Shown here: positions 1 to 12,075 of the stretch, piece after piece
How positions within the stretch are numbered: position 1 is the stretch's first letter
Layout: each line of letters begins with the position of its first letter
From: Calliopum simillimum
Lineage: Eukaryota > Arthropoda > Insecta > Diptera > Lauxaniidae
Direction of reading: 5' to 3'
Length of the DNA stretch: 64,000 bases
Assembly (NCBI GenBank): GCA_951812925.1
Contig: OX638370.1
Coordinates: forward strand, 42,783,948 to 42,847,947
The notes under the pieces: generated by a model
Database searches by the model: none
What the model saw: only the letters and a program-made list of their open reading frames with translations
What the model was told of the DNA's origin: nothing
Program-made: the position numbers and the translations under genes

Positions 1-231
1 ACTCACTAATAAATAAAATAACAAAATTGAAAAAAAAATCATTACGTATTTTTTTGTTAATGAAAAACAAAGGGACAAATTTTTCCGGGGCAGTCCTTAT
101 AAATAAAATGAACGCTACAAAAATTTTAAAACATTCCGTTTCGTGAAGAAATGGAATCTTGATAATGAAGTCTCTCAATAGGAGACACACGTTCCTTAGT
201 CTTTCAGTTAAAAAAACAACACACTGGCTTT
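1..231. other. AT-rich left edge, no gene seen
   Basis: No coding region is recognised. The last ~70 bases may be degraded upstream sequence of the retrotransposon that follows; its 5' truncation point could not be fixed. Confidence 0.4.
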
Positions 232-1317
232 ATGCCTTTACACCTTTTGCCTCCTACCTCTTTTATTAAGGCAATTGCTTCAAGCAGCGCAGTTAGACTC
301 AGGGAAACCGGCTCTTGGGTACCAAAGCCGTATGGTCACTCCTCCATCCTTGAAAATCTGCAAACTGAGCTCAAGAGCTCAACAGATTACACCTGCCCCA
401 TACTCAGTTTTGATAATAACTTTCGAGTATGGATTCCTGATAGAGCTCAGTGGGAAGATGGCAGTATCAACCTAAATTTTGAAACCGCCATATACACCGA
501 TGGCTCCAAGATGGAGTGTGGTGTTGGCGCGGGAATATTTTCAGAAAACCTGAAACTATCTCAATCATTTCGCTTGCCAGATTCAGCCAGCGTTTTTCAG
601 GCAGAAGTTTTTGCCATCCTCGAAGCCTGCAAATCATTAGGGAATAATGACATTTCCGGAAAAGTGGCAATTCTCTCAGACAGTCAGGCAGCTATCAAAG
701 CACTGAATTCAGCAATAATAAGGTCAAAATTGGTGGGGGACTGCAAGAAGGAGTTAGTCAGGCTCGGGCGTCGGTTTGATATTGCTCTCGTTTGGGTTCC
801 AGGCCATAGGGACATCGAGGGCAACGAAAAGGCTGACGAACTTGCTAGGCACGGTTCCTCCCTTAACGTCACCAGTGCGGTGCGGGTACATACTCCGCTA
901 GGTATAGTAAAGAAGAGGATCTTCTCTTTTTACGTAACCGAGGCGAACACTAATTGGAAAGCATTGACTACATGTAGGATATCCAGGTCAATCTGGCCTT
1001 CATATAGCAGGTCAAAAACTACTTATTTACTAGCTAATAACCGTATTAATATAGCAAGAATTACCGCAGTTTGCACTGGACACTGGGCCATCGGCAAGCA
1101 TGCTGAAAAACTGGGCATCCCTTTCAAACCCTTTTGTCGGAGTTGCTTAGTTGCAAGCGAGCAAGAATCTCTTGAACACTTTCTCTGTGACTGCCCAGCT
1201 CTGGCTAGAGTTAGACTTACATCACTGGGAAAGCCTTTCTTCAATACACTCAGCGAAATTGCCGACATTGAAATTGGCTCGCTGCTCAATTACCTTAATA
1301 GGACTAACTGGATATAG
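232..1317 (+). CDS. Non-LTR retrotransposon ORF2 tail: RNase H domain plus C-terminal zinc knuckle
   Basis: This 361-residue open frame is the 3' end of a LINE-type ORF2 polyprotein, not a host gene. RNase H removes the RNA strand from the RNA:DNA hybrid during target-primed reverse transcription. The acidic catalytic residues are all present: D90 in YTDGSK, E125 in FQAEVFAI, D150 in LSDSQAA and D202 in GNEKADELA. A C-x2-C-x10-H-x4-C finger follows (C302, C305, H316, C321), and the chain ends about 40 residues later, as is usual for RNase H-bearing I/LOA/R1-group elements. The apurinic endonuclease and reverse transcriptase domains are absent, so the copy is 5'-truncated, and the ATG at 232 is probably just an internal methionine. 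No stop or frameshift interrupts the surviving part, which suggests a fairly young copy. Clade assignment is inference. Confidence 0.85.
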   Translation: MPLHLLPPTSFIKAIASSSAVRLRETGSWVPKPYGHSSILENLQTELKSSTDYTCPILSFDNNFRVWIPDRAQWEDGSINLNFETAIYTDGSKMECGVGAGIFSENLKLSQSFRLPDSASVFQAEVFAILEACKSLGNNDISGKVAILSDSQAAIKALNSAIIRSKLVGDCKKELVRLGRRFDIALVWVPGHRDIEGNEKADELARHGSSLNVTSAVRVHTPLGIVKKRIFSFYVTEANTNWKALTTCRISRSIWPSYSRSKTTYLLANNRINIARITAVCTGHWAIGKHAEKLGIPFKPFCRSCLVASEQESLEHFLCDCPALARVRLTSLGKPFFNTLSEIADIEIGSLLNYLNRTNWI

Positions 1318-1470
1318 ATATCGTTAGTTAGGTGATTAAAATTTTCACATACACTTATACCAGTCTGTCGAGTCACTTTTGTGGTATTAAAATGGCACTT
1401 TTAGTGCTACTTAGGTTTTAGCTTGCATCGCTAAACCGCCACTCCAACCTAACCCTAACCTTTATGCCTT
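232..1470 (+). mobile_element. 5'-truncated RNase H-type LINE copy with 3' UTR
   Basis: The truncated ORF is followed by ~150 bases of untranslated sequence ending near CCAACCTAACCCTAACC, a C/A-rich tail resembling those of some LOA/R1-group elements. No target-site duplication was identified, so both boundaries are approximate. Confidence 0.6.
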
Positions 1471-1489
1471 TTGTAAACGGCAAAAGTAA

Positions 1490-2919
1490 AGGTCATAAGT
1501 AAATTGTTAAATTATGACTTTAAGACTGTATCGATAATAACAAACTTATAAAACAGTTTCTGGTCAGAAAGGATTTTTTTGTAAATTTTGCTCAAGAGCT
1601 TTGTTTAAAATTGAACAGATTATCAGAAAACATTCTGGAACCAATACTTTACTGATCAGCAAAAAAGAAATCTGCTGAAATCGATCCAATAACTTGCTTG
1701 CAAATTTCAAAAAACAAATATCACTACCACAGTATCCGAAGTTCCCCTATTTAAAGATAACTTTCCGTTCAAATGGAAAAAAAATTACGTAGAGGCATTT
1801 TTTTTCGGGAGGTATGAAAAATAACCTACAAAAAAAAAAAATACTGAAAAACGAGCGAGCGTAAACGATTCGATCTACCAATGCTGAAATTCTGAAAGAG
1901 CACATCGAAATCAATAAAATAACTCATTTGCAAAAATCCCGCAAAACTTTCCTGGTAACATCATTTTATTCTCCCAAATGATTGTACTATTAATGAAGAT
2001 TTTTGAAAATATTTTTATAAATTGAAAATTTTTTAACTATTTTAAAGAAAGCACCCTTAACTTCAATATTTAAATAAAAACTACAAATTAATTTACTTAC
2101 ATGACACACCACCACAAAAAGAGCATAATCAAAACTTTAAAATTTCGGTTCCAATGAAAAGCAAAAAAAAAGCACATCACAATATTTACTTTTTGTAGAT
2201 TATTTAGAAACTTTTATTTAACAACATAACCCCATTAAAAAATAAACGAGAAATAAAATAACACATCTACACAACTAAACTTGACCCATACAAAATAAGT
2301 TGTGCTTATATGTATGTATTTGTGGACCATAGCCACAGCTGCTGTTGCTATTGCTATTGCTGTGTTATTGCTAAGTGTTGTCCTTTTTTTGTTCTTATTC
2401 CTGCTTGTTGTTGATGTTGAAGCTAAAATAAGTTAATTATAAAATTTCGTTATGTAACCTCACATATTATAGCTGGTGCACAAACATTTCGGCATTTGTT
2501 AGGGTGGCTCGAGAAAGAATAATAGTGTTTTTACTGACCATTGCTTCGTTAAAATTCAGAAATACCTGAAAACATTTGCATTTTTTGAAAACTTTTAAAG
2601 TTGATTTTCTCAATATATGTCTTTTTTAAATTTTTTTTTAAAGAAAGTTGGATGAGAAACAATCGTTTTTCAAAAGATTAGCTTTGCACTAACTGCTTGT
2701 GAGAGCCACAGAAATTTTTGAGAAAATTAGTTTTTAAGATTTTTCGAAACATGGCCGTCATTTCGACAATATTCTTATGATTTATATAGGAAATATTGGT
2801 TTTTTTGTATACTTTGTATTTTCTAAGCAATCGAAACTATATTCTTCTACTTTAAAAATTTTTTTTTTTTGGCCACCAAGTGGGTGTAAATCAAATCACA
2901 AAATAAAGTTAAAACTAGT
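1490..2919. other. AT-rich intergenic sequence with one repeat arm
   Basis: No plausible gene. It holds homopolymer A/T runs, a CTGCTGTTGCTATTGCTATT low-complexity stretch near 2337, and a repeat arm near 1858-1990 listed separately. Confidence 0.5.
1858..1990 (+). repeat. Solo arm of the large foldback family
   Basis: The segment from GAAAGAGCACATCGAAATC through CAAAAATCCCGCAAAACTTT to the terminal CAAATGATTGTACTA matches the right end of the 1.37-kb foldback at 29131-30502. Only one arm is present here, so this is a truncated or solo copy. Confidence 0.7.
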
Positions 2920-2924
2920 AATGG

Positions 2925-3765
2925 TGTAAAATTTGGCCTGGCCAAACATTAAATACCCTACACTGCAGTCTTTTTCAAATTTTGCTCATATGGGAGGTGC
3001 TACGCCCTCTTGTCCGAGTTCACCCACTTTTTGTTCAGAACTTGCATTTATAGTTTTTAGTGTCTAAGTAAAAACCTTTCTGGGTAAAGCGTTTGAAGCT
3101 TTTGCTTATATAGGAGGTGCCACGCCCTCTTGTCCGAGTTCGCCTAGTTTTACCTTGGAGCGTGCATTTATAGTATTTAGTATTTGAGTGAAGTTTGGTT
3201 GGATTATCTCAAAAAACTGTTTCAGTATAGCATTTTGAAACTTTTGCTTATGTGGGAGGTGCCACGCCCCCTGGTTCGAATATCTCAAAAAACGCTTTCA
3301 GTGTAGCGTTTTTCAGCATTTGCTTCTATGGGAGCTCAGAGCTTGCGCTTACAATTTTTAGTATTTATGCGTATTTTGGTTGCATTGTCGTGAAAAATAC
3401 TCCTAAAATTGCATTTTGAATATATTTTTTGTATGGGCGGTAGGCGTGTCCGTTGACCGATTTCGCTCATTTTCAATTCCCCGAGCTACCTTTGGTGACA
3501 GAGGCAGTGTACCAAATTTCATTGAATTATCTTGCTCAGTTTTCCCAAATAGTGTATTTCAACACACAGCCAGCCACCCAGCCAGCCACCCAGCCAGCCA
3601 CCCAGCCAGCCAGCCAGCCAGCCAGACAGACGGACATGGCTATATCGACTCAGGAGGTGACGCTGATCAAGAATATATATACTTTTCTATATCTGCCACG
3701 CCTCCTTCTCTGCGTTACAAACGGAAGGACAAAGTGAATATACCCTGGGTGTAGGGTATAAAAAT
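2925..3765 (+). mobile_element. mini-me/DINE-like (Helentron-associated) non-autonomous element
   Basis: It starts around a TACCCTACAC block, carries three degenerate ~130-bp tandem units (GGGAGGTGCYACGCCC motifs near 2992, 3112 and 3255), then a CCAG/CAGA microsatellite, then the core GACGGACATGGCTATATCGA continuing into TCAAGAATATATATACTTTT. It ends at a GGGTGTAGGGTATA block that mirrors the start. A conserved TATATATACTTT core beside GTCY-type microsatellite is the published hallmark of dipteran mini-me/DINE-1 elements. It has no coding capacity. Exact ends are uncertain. Confidence 0.7.
3567..3634 (+). repeat. (CCAGCCAC/CCAG)n then (RGAC)n microsatellite
   Basis: Eight-base CAGCCACC units shift into CAGC, then CAGACAGACGGAC. 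The latter is GTCY on the other strand, the microsatellite seed typical of mini-me elements. Confidence 0.85.
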
Positions 3766-4894
3766 TGACACGTGGCTCTTTGGAAAAAAAAATTCCCTTG
3801 GCTCTCACAGCTATTAAGCTCAAAACAAGTCTTCTACAAAATGATTATTATTCATCCAACTTTTTGCAAAAAAAAAAATATTTAAAAAAAAATATAATTC
3901 CGATATAATCAACTTTTAAGATTTTTTTAAAAACGCCCGCCACTTTGTAAAATTTTCCAAATTTAAAAGTGGAAATTAAAATAACGTTTAAAATGCTACA
4001 AGAAACCGATAACGAAGGTTAAACATTTTTTTTTTTACCAAATTGCATCGATTTTTTGCAAAAACTCCACTTGAATACTTTGAAGTTCCATGCCCATAAC
4101 TTGCAAAAAAAATTTTTTTTCACAAAACTAATAATAAGAGGTCCCCATAATGAGCACTTAGAACAGCTCTGTGAATTTTTATAAAAATCTGAGAACCCAA
4201 CTGGAAATTTCGAAAAAATTGAGATGATCAACGATAGCCACTATAAGTTTATTCAAAACATCTGAATTGACTAAATAGTGGAGTTCCCTGGGCGTTAAAA
4301 ACATGAAAATCTAGGATTTGTGTTAGAGTGAAGAAATTTATATGGTCTAGGTGGGATTTAGTTTTAAATACTTTAAAAAGAAAAGTTTACCAACAATTTT
4401 TTTTGTGTTTTTGATTTGTTCATTATTCAAGCAATAATCATAAAAATTTAATAAACTATAAAAAGATAATTGCTTGTTATTTTGTGTTGATTGCTTATGA
4501 GGTTGAGGAGCGGTAATTATTAACCGTGCTTTGATTAGCAAGATCTCTTAATTGTTTTGTTTTCGAAACAAGACTTTGGTTTTAACAAGCTGTAAAACTT
4601 ACAAATCCAAATTGATTTGTTATACCATTTTTTGTAGAATGAAATAAAAGAAAAGTTTAAATTTAATCAGCAATTTTTTCGGCAAATGGCAACTAACTCT
4701 GCACTCAGCATCAGTTACTTTGTATTGCAAAATCTTTTTTATAAAATAATGTCCCATAATATAAGGCTATTATATTAATGGGTATTTAATAAACCGCCAT
4801 TCATTACATTATAATATCTCGAAAAACTTATGTAATGGAGCAGTAATGAGTTCAGATTTTGGAAGATATCGGCTTGTTATTTTATTCTGTTATA
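3766..4894. other. AT-rich sequence, nothing recognised
   Basis: Short open frames on both strands show no domain resemblance, splice-site context or codon bias. No terminal repeats were found. Confidence 0.5.
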
Positions 4895-6197
4895 AAGGGT
4901 GTTTTTTTAGAGGTTTGTTTTTCGAATAGAGATAAAACTGGCATTTTGTGGTCAAATCTGGCAACTCTAATGTCATTTATGTTCAGTTTGGTTTGCCATT
5001 TCATCATGAACAGGTTGACAAAAGAACAACGCTTGCAAATTGTGCAAATTTATTTCGAAAATAATGGTTCAGTTCGCGAAGTTTACCGCAAGCTCCGTCC
5101 ATTTTATGGTCGACATAATCGTCCATCAGAGCAATTAATTCGGTTAACCATGGATCGTTTTCGCACTATGTTTACTCTATGTGATAATACGCATCCGCAG
5201 AGACGTCGAACAGTGCGCACCGAAGAAACAATTGCCGCTGTAGAGCAAAATATTGAAGAGGACCCGAATGAATTGATTCGCCACCGTGCACAGCAATTGG
5301 AGCTTTGTCCATCAACTTTATGAAAGATTTTGCGCAAAGATCTTGGCTTGCGACCTTACAAGATCCAGCTTGTGCAAGAATTAAAGCCGCGAGACCATGC
5401 AATGCGTCGTGATTTTGGTGTATGGGCCGAAAATGAGATTGATCTCGATGCTGATTTTCATCGCAAAATTTTGTTCAGTGATGAGGCTCATTTTTAGTTG
5501 AATGGCTACGTCAACAAGCAAAATTGCCGCATTTGGAGTGAAGAGAATCCACATGAGACCCTTGAGACGCCATTACATCCACAAAAACTGACTGTTTGGT
5601 GTGCTCTATGGGCTGGTGGAGTCATTGGGCCATACTTCTTCCGAAATAATGCTGGAGAGTCAGTTACCGTTAATGGAGACCGGTATAGAGCCATGATAAC
5701 CGACTATTTTGTTCCCGAATTGGATGGCATGAATGTGGATGAGTTGTGGTTCCAACAAGACGGCGCTACATGCCACACAGCGCACGTCACAATCGATTTA
5801 TTGAAGGAAACATTCGATGAGCGCATAATTTCGCGGAATGGACCTGTCAATTGGCCACCAAGATCGTGTGATTTGACACCATTGGATTATTTTCTTTGGG
5901 GATATGTGAAGTCGCTCGTCTACGCCAACAAACCAGAAACGTTAGGGGACTTGGAAGCCAACATTCGTGGCGTTATTGCCGACATACGGCCCCATATGCT
6001 CGAAAAAGTGGTTGAAAATTGGACCTGTAGAATTGGCTTTATTCGAGCCAGCCGCGGTGGCCACATGCCCAAAATCATATTTAAACATTAATGGTATAAA
6101 ATTATCCTTCCAATAAAGCCAAATTGATGGACATTAAAACGATTTTCTTGTGTTTTATTTCAATTCGAAGTTCTATACCTCTAAAAAAAACACCCTT
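4895..6197 (+). mobile_element. rosa-type DD41D mariner, copy 1
   Basis: The element begins AAGGGTGTTTTTTTAGAGGT and ends with its near-exact inverse, giving ~20-bp terminal inverted repeats. TA dinucleotides lie immediately outside both ends (4893-4894 and 6198-6199), the Tc1/mariner target duplication. It is ~1.3 kb with one transposase gene. A nearly identical second copy lies at 15583-16887. Catalytic spacing (41 residues between second and third aspartates) matches the rosa/DD41D group first described from Ceratitis rosa and other tephritids. Confidence 0.9.
5006..6091 (+). pseudogene. Inactivated DD41D mariner transposase (copy 1)
   Basis: The frame from the ATG at 5006 to the stop at 6091 is 362 codons, full length for a mariner-type transposase, which cuts and pastes the element at TA sites. 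The N-terminal half has the helix-turn-helix start (LTKEQRLQIVQIYFENNGS). The catalytic part has FSDEAHF (first Asp), WFQQDGATCHTA (second Asp) and CDLTPLDYFLWG (third Asp); I count 41 residues between the last two. Two in-frame stops break it: TGA at 5321-5323 (codon 106), shared with the other copy, and TAG at 5495-5497, where the other copy has TGG (Trp) just after the first catalytic motif. The second stop is therefore private and recent. Confidence 0.9.
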
Positions 6198-8667
6198 TAT
6201 AGGAATTCCATATTTTTAGGCCAACCTAATGCTTAAACTCTTATGTTATTATTGTGTGTGTGTGTCTAAAATGTATATTTTGTAAATTTTCGAAACTTTT
6301 GCCATTCAACTGCTGCTGTTTATATTTTAGTTATCTTTATCTTTTAGTTTCTTATTCTCTACTAAATTCCAAAATTTTTTATGCTTCCTTTTTTCTACGC
6401 TTTTTTTTCTTTTTCTTGTTTTTATGTGCATTTTTTCTCTTTTTTTTGCTGATTTTACTTTTCATTTTGGTTTGGGTAGAACTGTGCAATTAATGGCAAA
6501 TGGGTCTGTGCAATTTTGTAGTATAAATACACATACATACATACCTATATATTTTTATGTGTAGATATATGAAATGCAATATATATTTTTGTCTGTCCAT
6601 AACTATGTTGTGGATGTTTTTATTTATGTGTGTACAATGCACTGGGTACTTCAAGTAAGTACTCTTGGAGCAGTGTGTGCGTTATCGCAGCTGCTTTGAC
6701 CATGTAATTAAAAAATTGTGCAACATTTGGTTGCACAATTTACCACGTTCTGAATTTTGGTTTTGTTGAATGAGAAAGAAAAAGTATATTTGTTGTTATA
6801 TCAAAATTATGCAATTTTATTTGGTTATCACAAATGAAATACGTATGTACTCAAATTGATCATAAGTAGGGGAACTGATGCTATTGTGGTATAGTTTTTC
6901 AATCTGGTATGGTCACATAACTCCGATTTGGGAAAGAACCTGCGAGCGTCACTGCTTTTATCCTGTCAGAAAACATGAAAAACCTGGGATGTATTGCTGT
7001 CATGGACCAAACAGAATTTTTCCGATGTCGGTTGAACGAAACGTAAATCGCGTGTGGTCGATTTTGTAAAGAAAATGTTGCTTTTAGGTGAAATTCAATT
7101 TATATTCGATTGAAGTAAGTGAAAAATATTGCGAAGTAAGTGTTAAACTGTGTAAATTCACAAGGTTTCCAATTTAATTTTTGCAATTTTATAATTTCTA
7201 AAAATTGGCAAGTGTGGTATAGTCGGGCTTCGCTAATGTGGCTTATGAATACTTCTTGATATTCTTAGCATTATTTGATGGCTGTTTAATTAACAAAAAT
7301 TTTAGGAAATTTCAAAGCAAAAAAAATCAAAAGATCGCTTCGAAATAAAAATTTCTAAAAATTAGATTTTTTTTTTTCACAAAAATCGGCCTATAGCAAA
7401 CAAACTGTTAGCTGTGGAAAGATGGCTATTAGGAACAAAATATAGCAAAATATTTTTCCTTCAGTTTTTGGGACAAAATAGTACACATTTCTTACGGTGT
7501 TTAGAGTACACAGTCGCTCATACTCAGAAAAGCCGTATTTTAAAAAATTCAAACACTCAGGCTGAAATTTGCAAGGAAACCACAAACTGATTTTGACGAT
7601 CTTGACCTTGAAAAATGCGCTGTTTATCGTCTTTTGATGTAAAGTAATAGACATAAAAAAATCTTAAGTTTTGGATGCAAAATATACTGTGAAACAAAAT
7701 AACAAAAATCATAACTTAACAAAAAATACAAAGTATGTAAAAACTGTCATATCTCGCAGAAAATTCGACCGATTCTTATTTTGAAGACCATGTTTGAAAG
7801 CCTTTGACTTATTTATTAGTTTCTTATTATAGTTTTGGGTATGTTTCAAAACAAAAACATAGGAGGTCACTTTTTCATGATACACAATTGATATTAAGAA
7901 ATGGCGCTTTCTAGCGGGCAGACGTTTATCTTTGGAATAAGGATTTGCAAACAAAACTATAGCAAATCAGATTTCCTAACTTTATTGCGATCTTAAGCTT
8001 TTGTGCGTTTCTTGTGTTTTGAGTTATGGCAAAATAAACGTTTTTGAATCAAAAAATTTTAACTTCTTCAGGGACTTCCATAGGGCAAACTTCACTGTAG
8101 AGCAATGAGAAAAAACAAAAAATGTAGAAAATTATTTTTTTTCAAAGACTTGGGTAGAATTACTACCAATTGCTTAGTGGTTTTAGAGATAAGTTAAAAA
8201 AACTAAGAAAACACAGATTTTTGTCGCTAAGACCTTCATTCAAGCACCTGGCGGGCCATCTTTTCGGGAGTTTTGATCAAAACTAAGGTCTTTGTTGTAA
8301 AGCTTGGCCCTAAAATAATCTTTGATGCAACCTTTGATTTTCCCATTATTTCGAAAAAGTGCTGCACCCTACTGCTTATTTTTTAATAAGAACTATGAAT
8401 TTGAGATCCGATGTAAATTTTATTATGAACTTATTTTATACCTTTCAAACTTTATATTTGGTTGTATGGTTAAGTATACCACATTACCCAGCTTATATGT
8501 ACCACATTACCAGCCTTAGTGGTATAAACTGTTAAAATCGTTACACATGCTATGGAAGGGACCAAGTTGTGCATAATTTGACCCACAATGTGACAATTTT
8601 AGAGGCCGAAAGTGCCTTGAGTCTCTTTCTGGTACATTGAAATCTGTTGATTGAAGTAAAATTGATG
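6198..8667. other. AT-rich intergenic sequence, possible remnant element
   Basis: No gene is recognised. A TA-GGGGAACTGATGC start near 6869 and several GTGGTATA/TACCAC motifs (6886, 7213, 8475, 8495, 8518) suggest a decayed element with subterminal repeats like the pogo-type copies, but no matching right end was found. Confidence 0.4.
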
Positions 8668-8922
8668 AATTGAGGAGTGGCCGTACCAAAGGGCCTAAGT
8701 ACCAGAAGTAATGTCATAATTTTTATGTGCTTTATAGTTAGTTATTTGAATGTTATAATTTTTTCAACATAATGACATTAATTTCACATAATCAAGAAAG
8801 TTTCTAGTGAAAGCAGAAAACAATTTTATTAATTTCTAACAAAATGCCACCCGTTTCATATTATGACACTACTTTTGCCTCGAAATGGTACTTAGGCCCT
8901 TTGGTACGGCCACTCCTCAATT
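8668..8922. mobile_element. Foldback MITE, 255 bp
   Basis: The ends AATTGAGGAGTGGCCGTACC... and ...GGTACGGCCACTCCTCAATT are exact inverted repeats of about 37 bp that continue imperfectly inward. There is no coding capacity. The superfamily cannot be told from the ends; no clear target duplication. Confidence 0.8.
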
Positions 8923-10302
8923 TGTTTCGCCTTTAATAATTTTATGCAAAAAAGATAAACATCAAAAAATGTAGATCTCAAGTTGTAGTTTTAACTCGAC
9001 GATATGTTTCCTTTATACCAGGTACTACTTACTACTTTCTTTTTTTATTCAGAAGCATTGATATGCAAACATATGAATATGTTCACAAATTTATACTTTT
9101 CTCTATTATGCACTTATTTATTAAAAACAAGTAGTTTGTACATTAATTAATTTTTATGCAATGAAATATGCACCACTGGCTATATATTCATTGAAACTCT
9201 AAACAAATATTTTTCAAAAATATGATTTTTAATTATAAATGCAACTGGTATATTTTTTTTCAAGTTATTAAAATAAACATCATAAATGCAAACAACTCAA
9301 ATTTGCCATTTCAAAATAAGTGCAATTTTATGAAATTTGCAAATAAAAACGCAGTTTAGCTGGGGCGGATGTTAGTAAAGCGTAATAAATTTGTTTTCCA
9401 TTTCATTCACTACTTTAGGAATGTATTTTAATAAGTGTTTTTTTTATTTTTTTATTTTTTTTTTAACTAAATTTTTTCTTTAAACTTTCTGCAAAATTTT
9501 TGTCTCATATTTAAATTATTCCACACTTGAAATAAAACTGTGTGAAACATGACACAAAATGTATTCAATTTCACACAATTGTCAAGTAAAAGGGAGCTAA
9601 GTAATATTCAATGTTTTCACTCAAAAACTTAGAAATATTTTCATTACAAGATCCCTTTTAGCACTGTAATTCAAACATATATCTTTAGTGAAATATGATA
9701 TGTTTAGTGCCCAGTTCAAATTTTATGATTTGAAAAAACTGCTGAAACTTTGAAAGCAAATATGTTCATTGAAGTTTTCCATTGATAAACACTTAATTTC
9801 TTCATCGTAAGTTTGAAGTTCATGAACTGATTTTTTTTTTTGCATTTTAGTAATTAACAGCTTAGAAAATTAATGTAAATGTAAAAACCCAAAAAAAAAA
9901 AAAAAAACAATAATGTTAATTTGTAATCTTAACAATTCTTAATAATTCTACTTGTAATATCGTTTTTAATCCTTATGCCACTAAAAATAAATTTTCATTA
10001 TTTCAACTAAACGCTTAATATTTATATTTTATAACTTTAACCTAACTGAAAAATAACAGTTACTTTAAGAAAACATTTTTCGGAATCCTACTATTAACTA
10101 TATTTTTCTTAAATACATTTCTTCAATGTTATTTGAAAAATTTTCAATTCTTGAAATATAATACATTGTTAAATAGCATGCATTCTTGCCTATTAAATAT
10201 TTTTTTAATTTTTCCGATCGATCAAGAAGTTGAATGCATGAAGATAAGTACAGATCACAATTACATTACTAGGATGTTTGGGATAAAAATGGGCGAGGTC
10301 GG
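8923..10302. other. AT-rich sequence, nothing recognised
   Basis: Very low GC, many poly-A/T runs, no open frame of note and no terminal repeats seen. Confidence 0.5.
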
Positions 10303-10306
10303 TTAA

Positions 10307-12071
10307 CCCATTCCCCGCCAGCACTTATTTTTTTGAATTTGATGGTGAATTTTTGTTTGGGGGGTAAAAGAAGGTTCCTGAGTTCAAATCCGGTTAGCTT
10401 TTTTAGCGACCACGCCCCATTTTCCCATGGTGCCTTGATGCCATATGGCATCACTGGTGGGAACCTCTTTGCAAAAAATTTACTTTGAGTTTTATTTAAA
10501 ATGAAACATCTAACGTATAGATCTACATCGCATCTTATGCACTTATTTCAGATTTGGTTTTTGCACGGTCTATATTTACATCTAAGTCGATCACATTCAC
10601 CAACGTAAGGAGCGATTTCATCAAAACGTGAATTTTGATCCATTCGATTAGTTCCTTCCATACATTAATTATATGGTTCGACTGCCTTTAGACTTTCGAC
10701 CATTATACGCTTCCATTCTGTTCTACAAAAGAGCGTAGCTATCGATTTTAGATCTCTTCCATGTGAAGCAATTATTATCATTCCACTTTACAATGGCGAT
10801 GTCAAATTCCTTGTTTTCTGCAAATTTGATATGTCCTCTTTGTCTTTTTTTTTCATGATGTCTTTCCAGGAAGTGGGCATTTGTGTGGAATGCAATTTTC
10901 TCTTATGGTTCCCGTTACATTGTAGCCTAGGCTTTGCAAATAATTTAAAACTGGGATTCCAGTTAATAAATTATCGAAGTAAAAGTGGAAAAGGAGGGCA
11001 CAAACGTCGTCAGGAAGGGCGTTGATCATTTGTAATAGAGCTGCCACAAAGTGAATACAACAATACTTTCCTCGGTAAATACCAAAGGACACCAAATAGC
11101 CTCCAAGAGTGTTCAGACACCATGCAATGAATCTAAATCGAAGAAGTTTGGCTCGAATAAACTGTTTGCATGAGAGCAGTCTGAAATACGGTGTCATAAA
11201 CTCATCAAATGATACTCAGGGTGAAAGGGATCAATGTGTTTTTTCAGTGTAAAGTAAATAAAACGGCTTATTTGATTGAAATTATTTCGAGACATGCCAG
11301 CAAAAATCATGGCTTTAATGATACAATAACCTTCACGATTAACTACAAGCATTGTAACCAAAGATAAGCATAATCCCAATAGTTAGATGCATCGACAATC
11401 ATGTACAGCACATCTTCATAAAAAAAGGCTCGAAAAATTCACATGACACCCAGGCCCATTCACACGGGATGGGTTTTTTGGTGTTCAAACCCCCCCAGGT
11501 AGATATTTTCTCCGTATAAATTATTTATGAATTGAATTATTGAAATGAATTTGGTGTTCAAACCCCCCAGGTAGATATTTTCCCCATATAAATTATTTAT
11601 AAATTGAATTATTGAAATAAATGGAAATTAATCTACTTCTAAACTTTTCATAAGCGGTTCCCGCCAGTGATGCCATATGGCACACTTAAAATATATTTAG
11701 GCCTATCACTTAGTAAGGAACACCTTATGGAAAAATAAAAATGCACTTTAGAAGCTACTGTATTATTCTTCAATTTGGCATAATTACTTTTTTCAAATCC
11801 GAAATACAAATAAATAATTTTTTGCAACTCACCGACGTCTCGATGACATAATCGATTTTTTTCGAATAATTTTTCAATGATCACTTTCTCTCCACTCACG
11901 CTTGAAAAGTTGATGGAATATTTACGCGTGGAATGCATCAAATGATAGATCAAACATTTCTACGCACATAAAAAACAACAAGCCTGCGCGAAAAAATTAC
12001 AAAATGATTTTGGTGAACATTCGGGTAATGCGTTTTAACTGTGCCGTATGGCATCACTGGCGGGGATTGGG
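10307..12071 (-). mobile_element. piggyBac-like element, ~1.77 kb, degenerate
   Basis: The ends are CCCATTCCCCGCCAG and its inverse with one mismatch (right end read inward CCCAATCCCCGCCAG). Both are flanked by TTAA (10303-10306 and 12072-12075), the exact piggyBac target duplication. The interior carries the palindrome TGATGCCATATGGCATCA (10436-10453), a second TGCCATATGGCA (11671-11682) and a third near-palindrome beside the right end (12042-12053). Remains of a transposase lie on the minus strand. Confidence 0.88.
10853..11379 (-). pseudogene. piggyBac-like transposase fragment, frameshifted
   Basis: Two overlapping minus-strand frames carry the transposase. The downstream one (11197 to 10853) contains SCKQFIRAKLLRFRFIAWCL, LGYNVTGTIREN and FYFDNLLTGIPVLNYLQ, which resemble the piggyBac signature (CKQFIRGKPIRFGYKVWCL; FDNFFTS; TGTIREN). 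The upstream frame (11379 to 11194) contains AMIFAGMSRNNFNQIS, like the piggyBac MSRNRFEEI motif. The switch of frame near 11195, the missing N-terminus and the absent C-terminal cysteine-rich domain mark it as dead. Confidence 0.8.
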
Positions 12072-12075
12072 TTAA

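Noticed and set aside
3416..3754. 112-codon frame over the CCAG repeat region
   Set aside because: The His-Pro-Ala-Ser repeat is the microsatellite of the mini-me element read in frame; it overlaps another frame in the same repeat and has no gene context.
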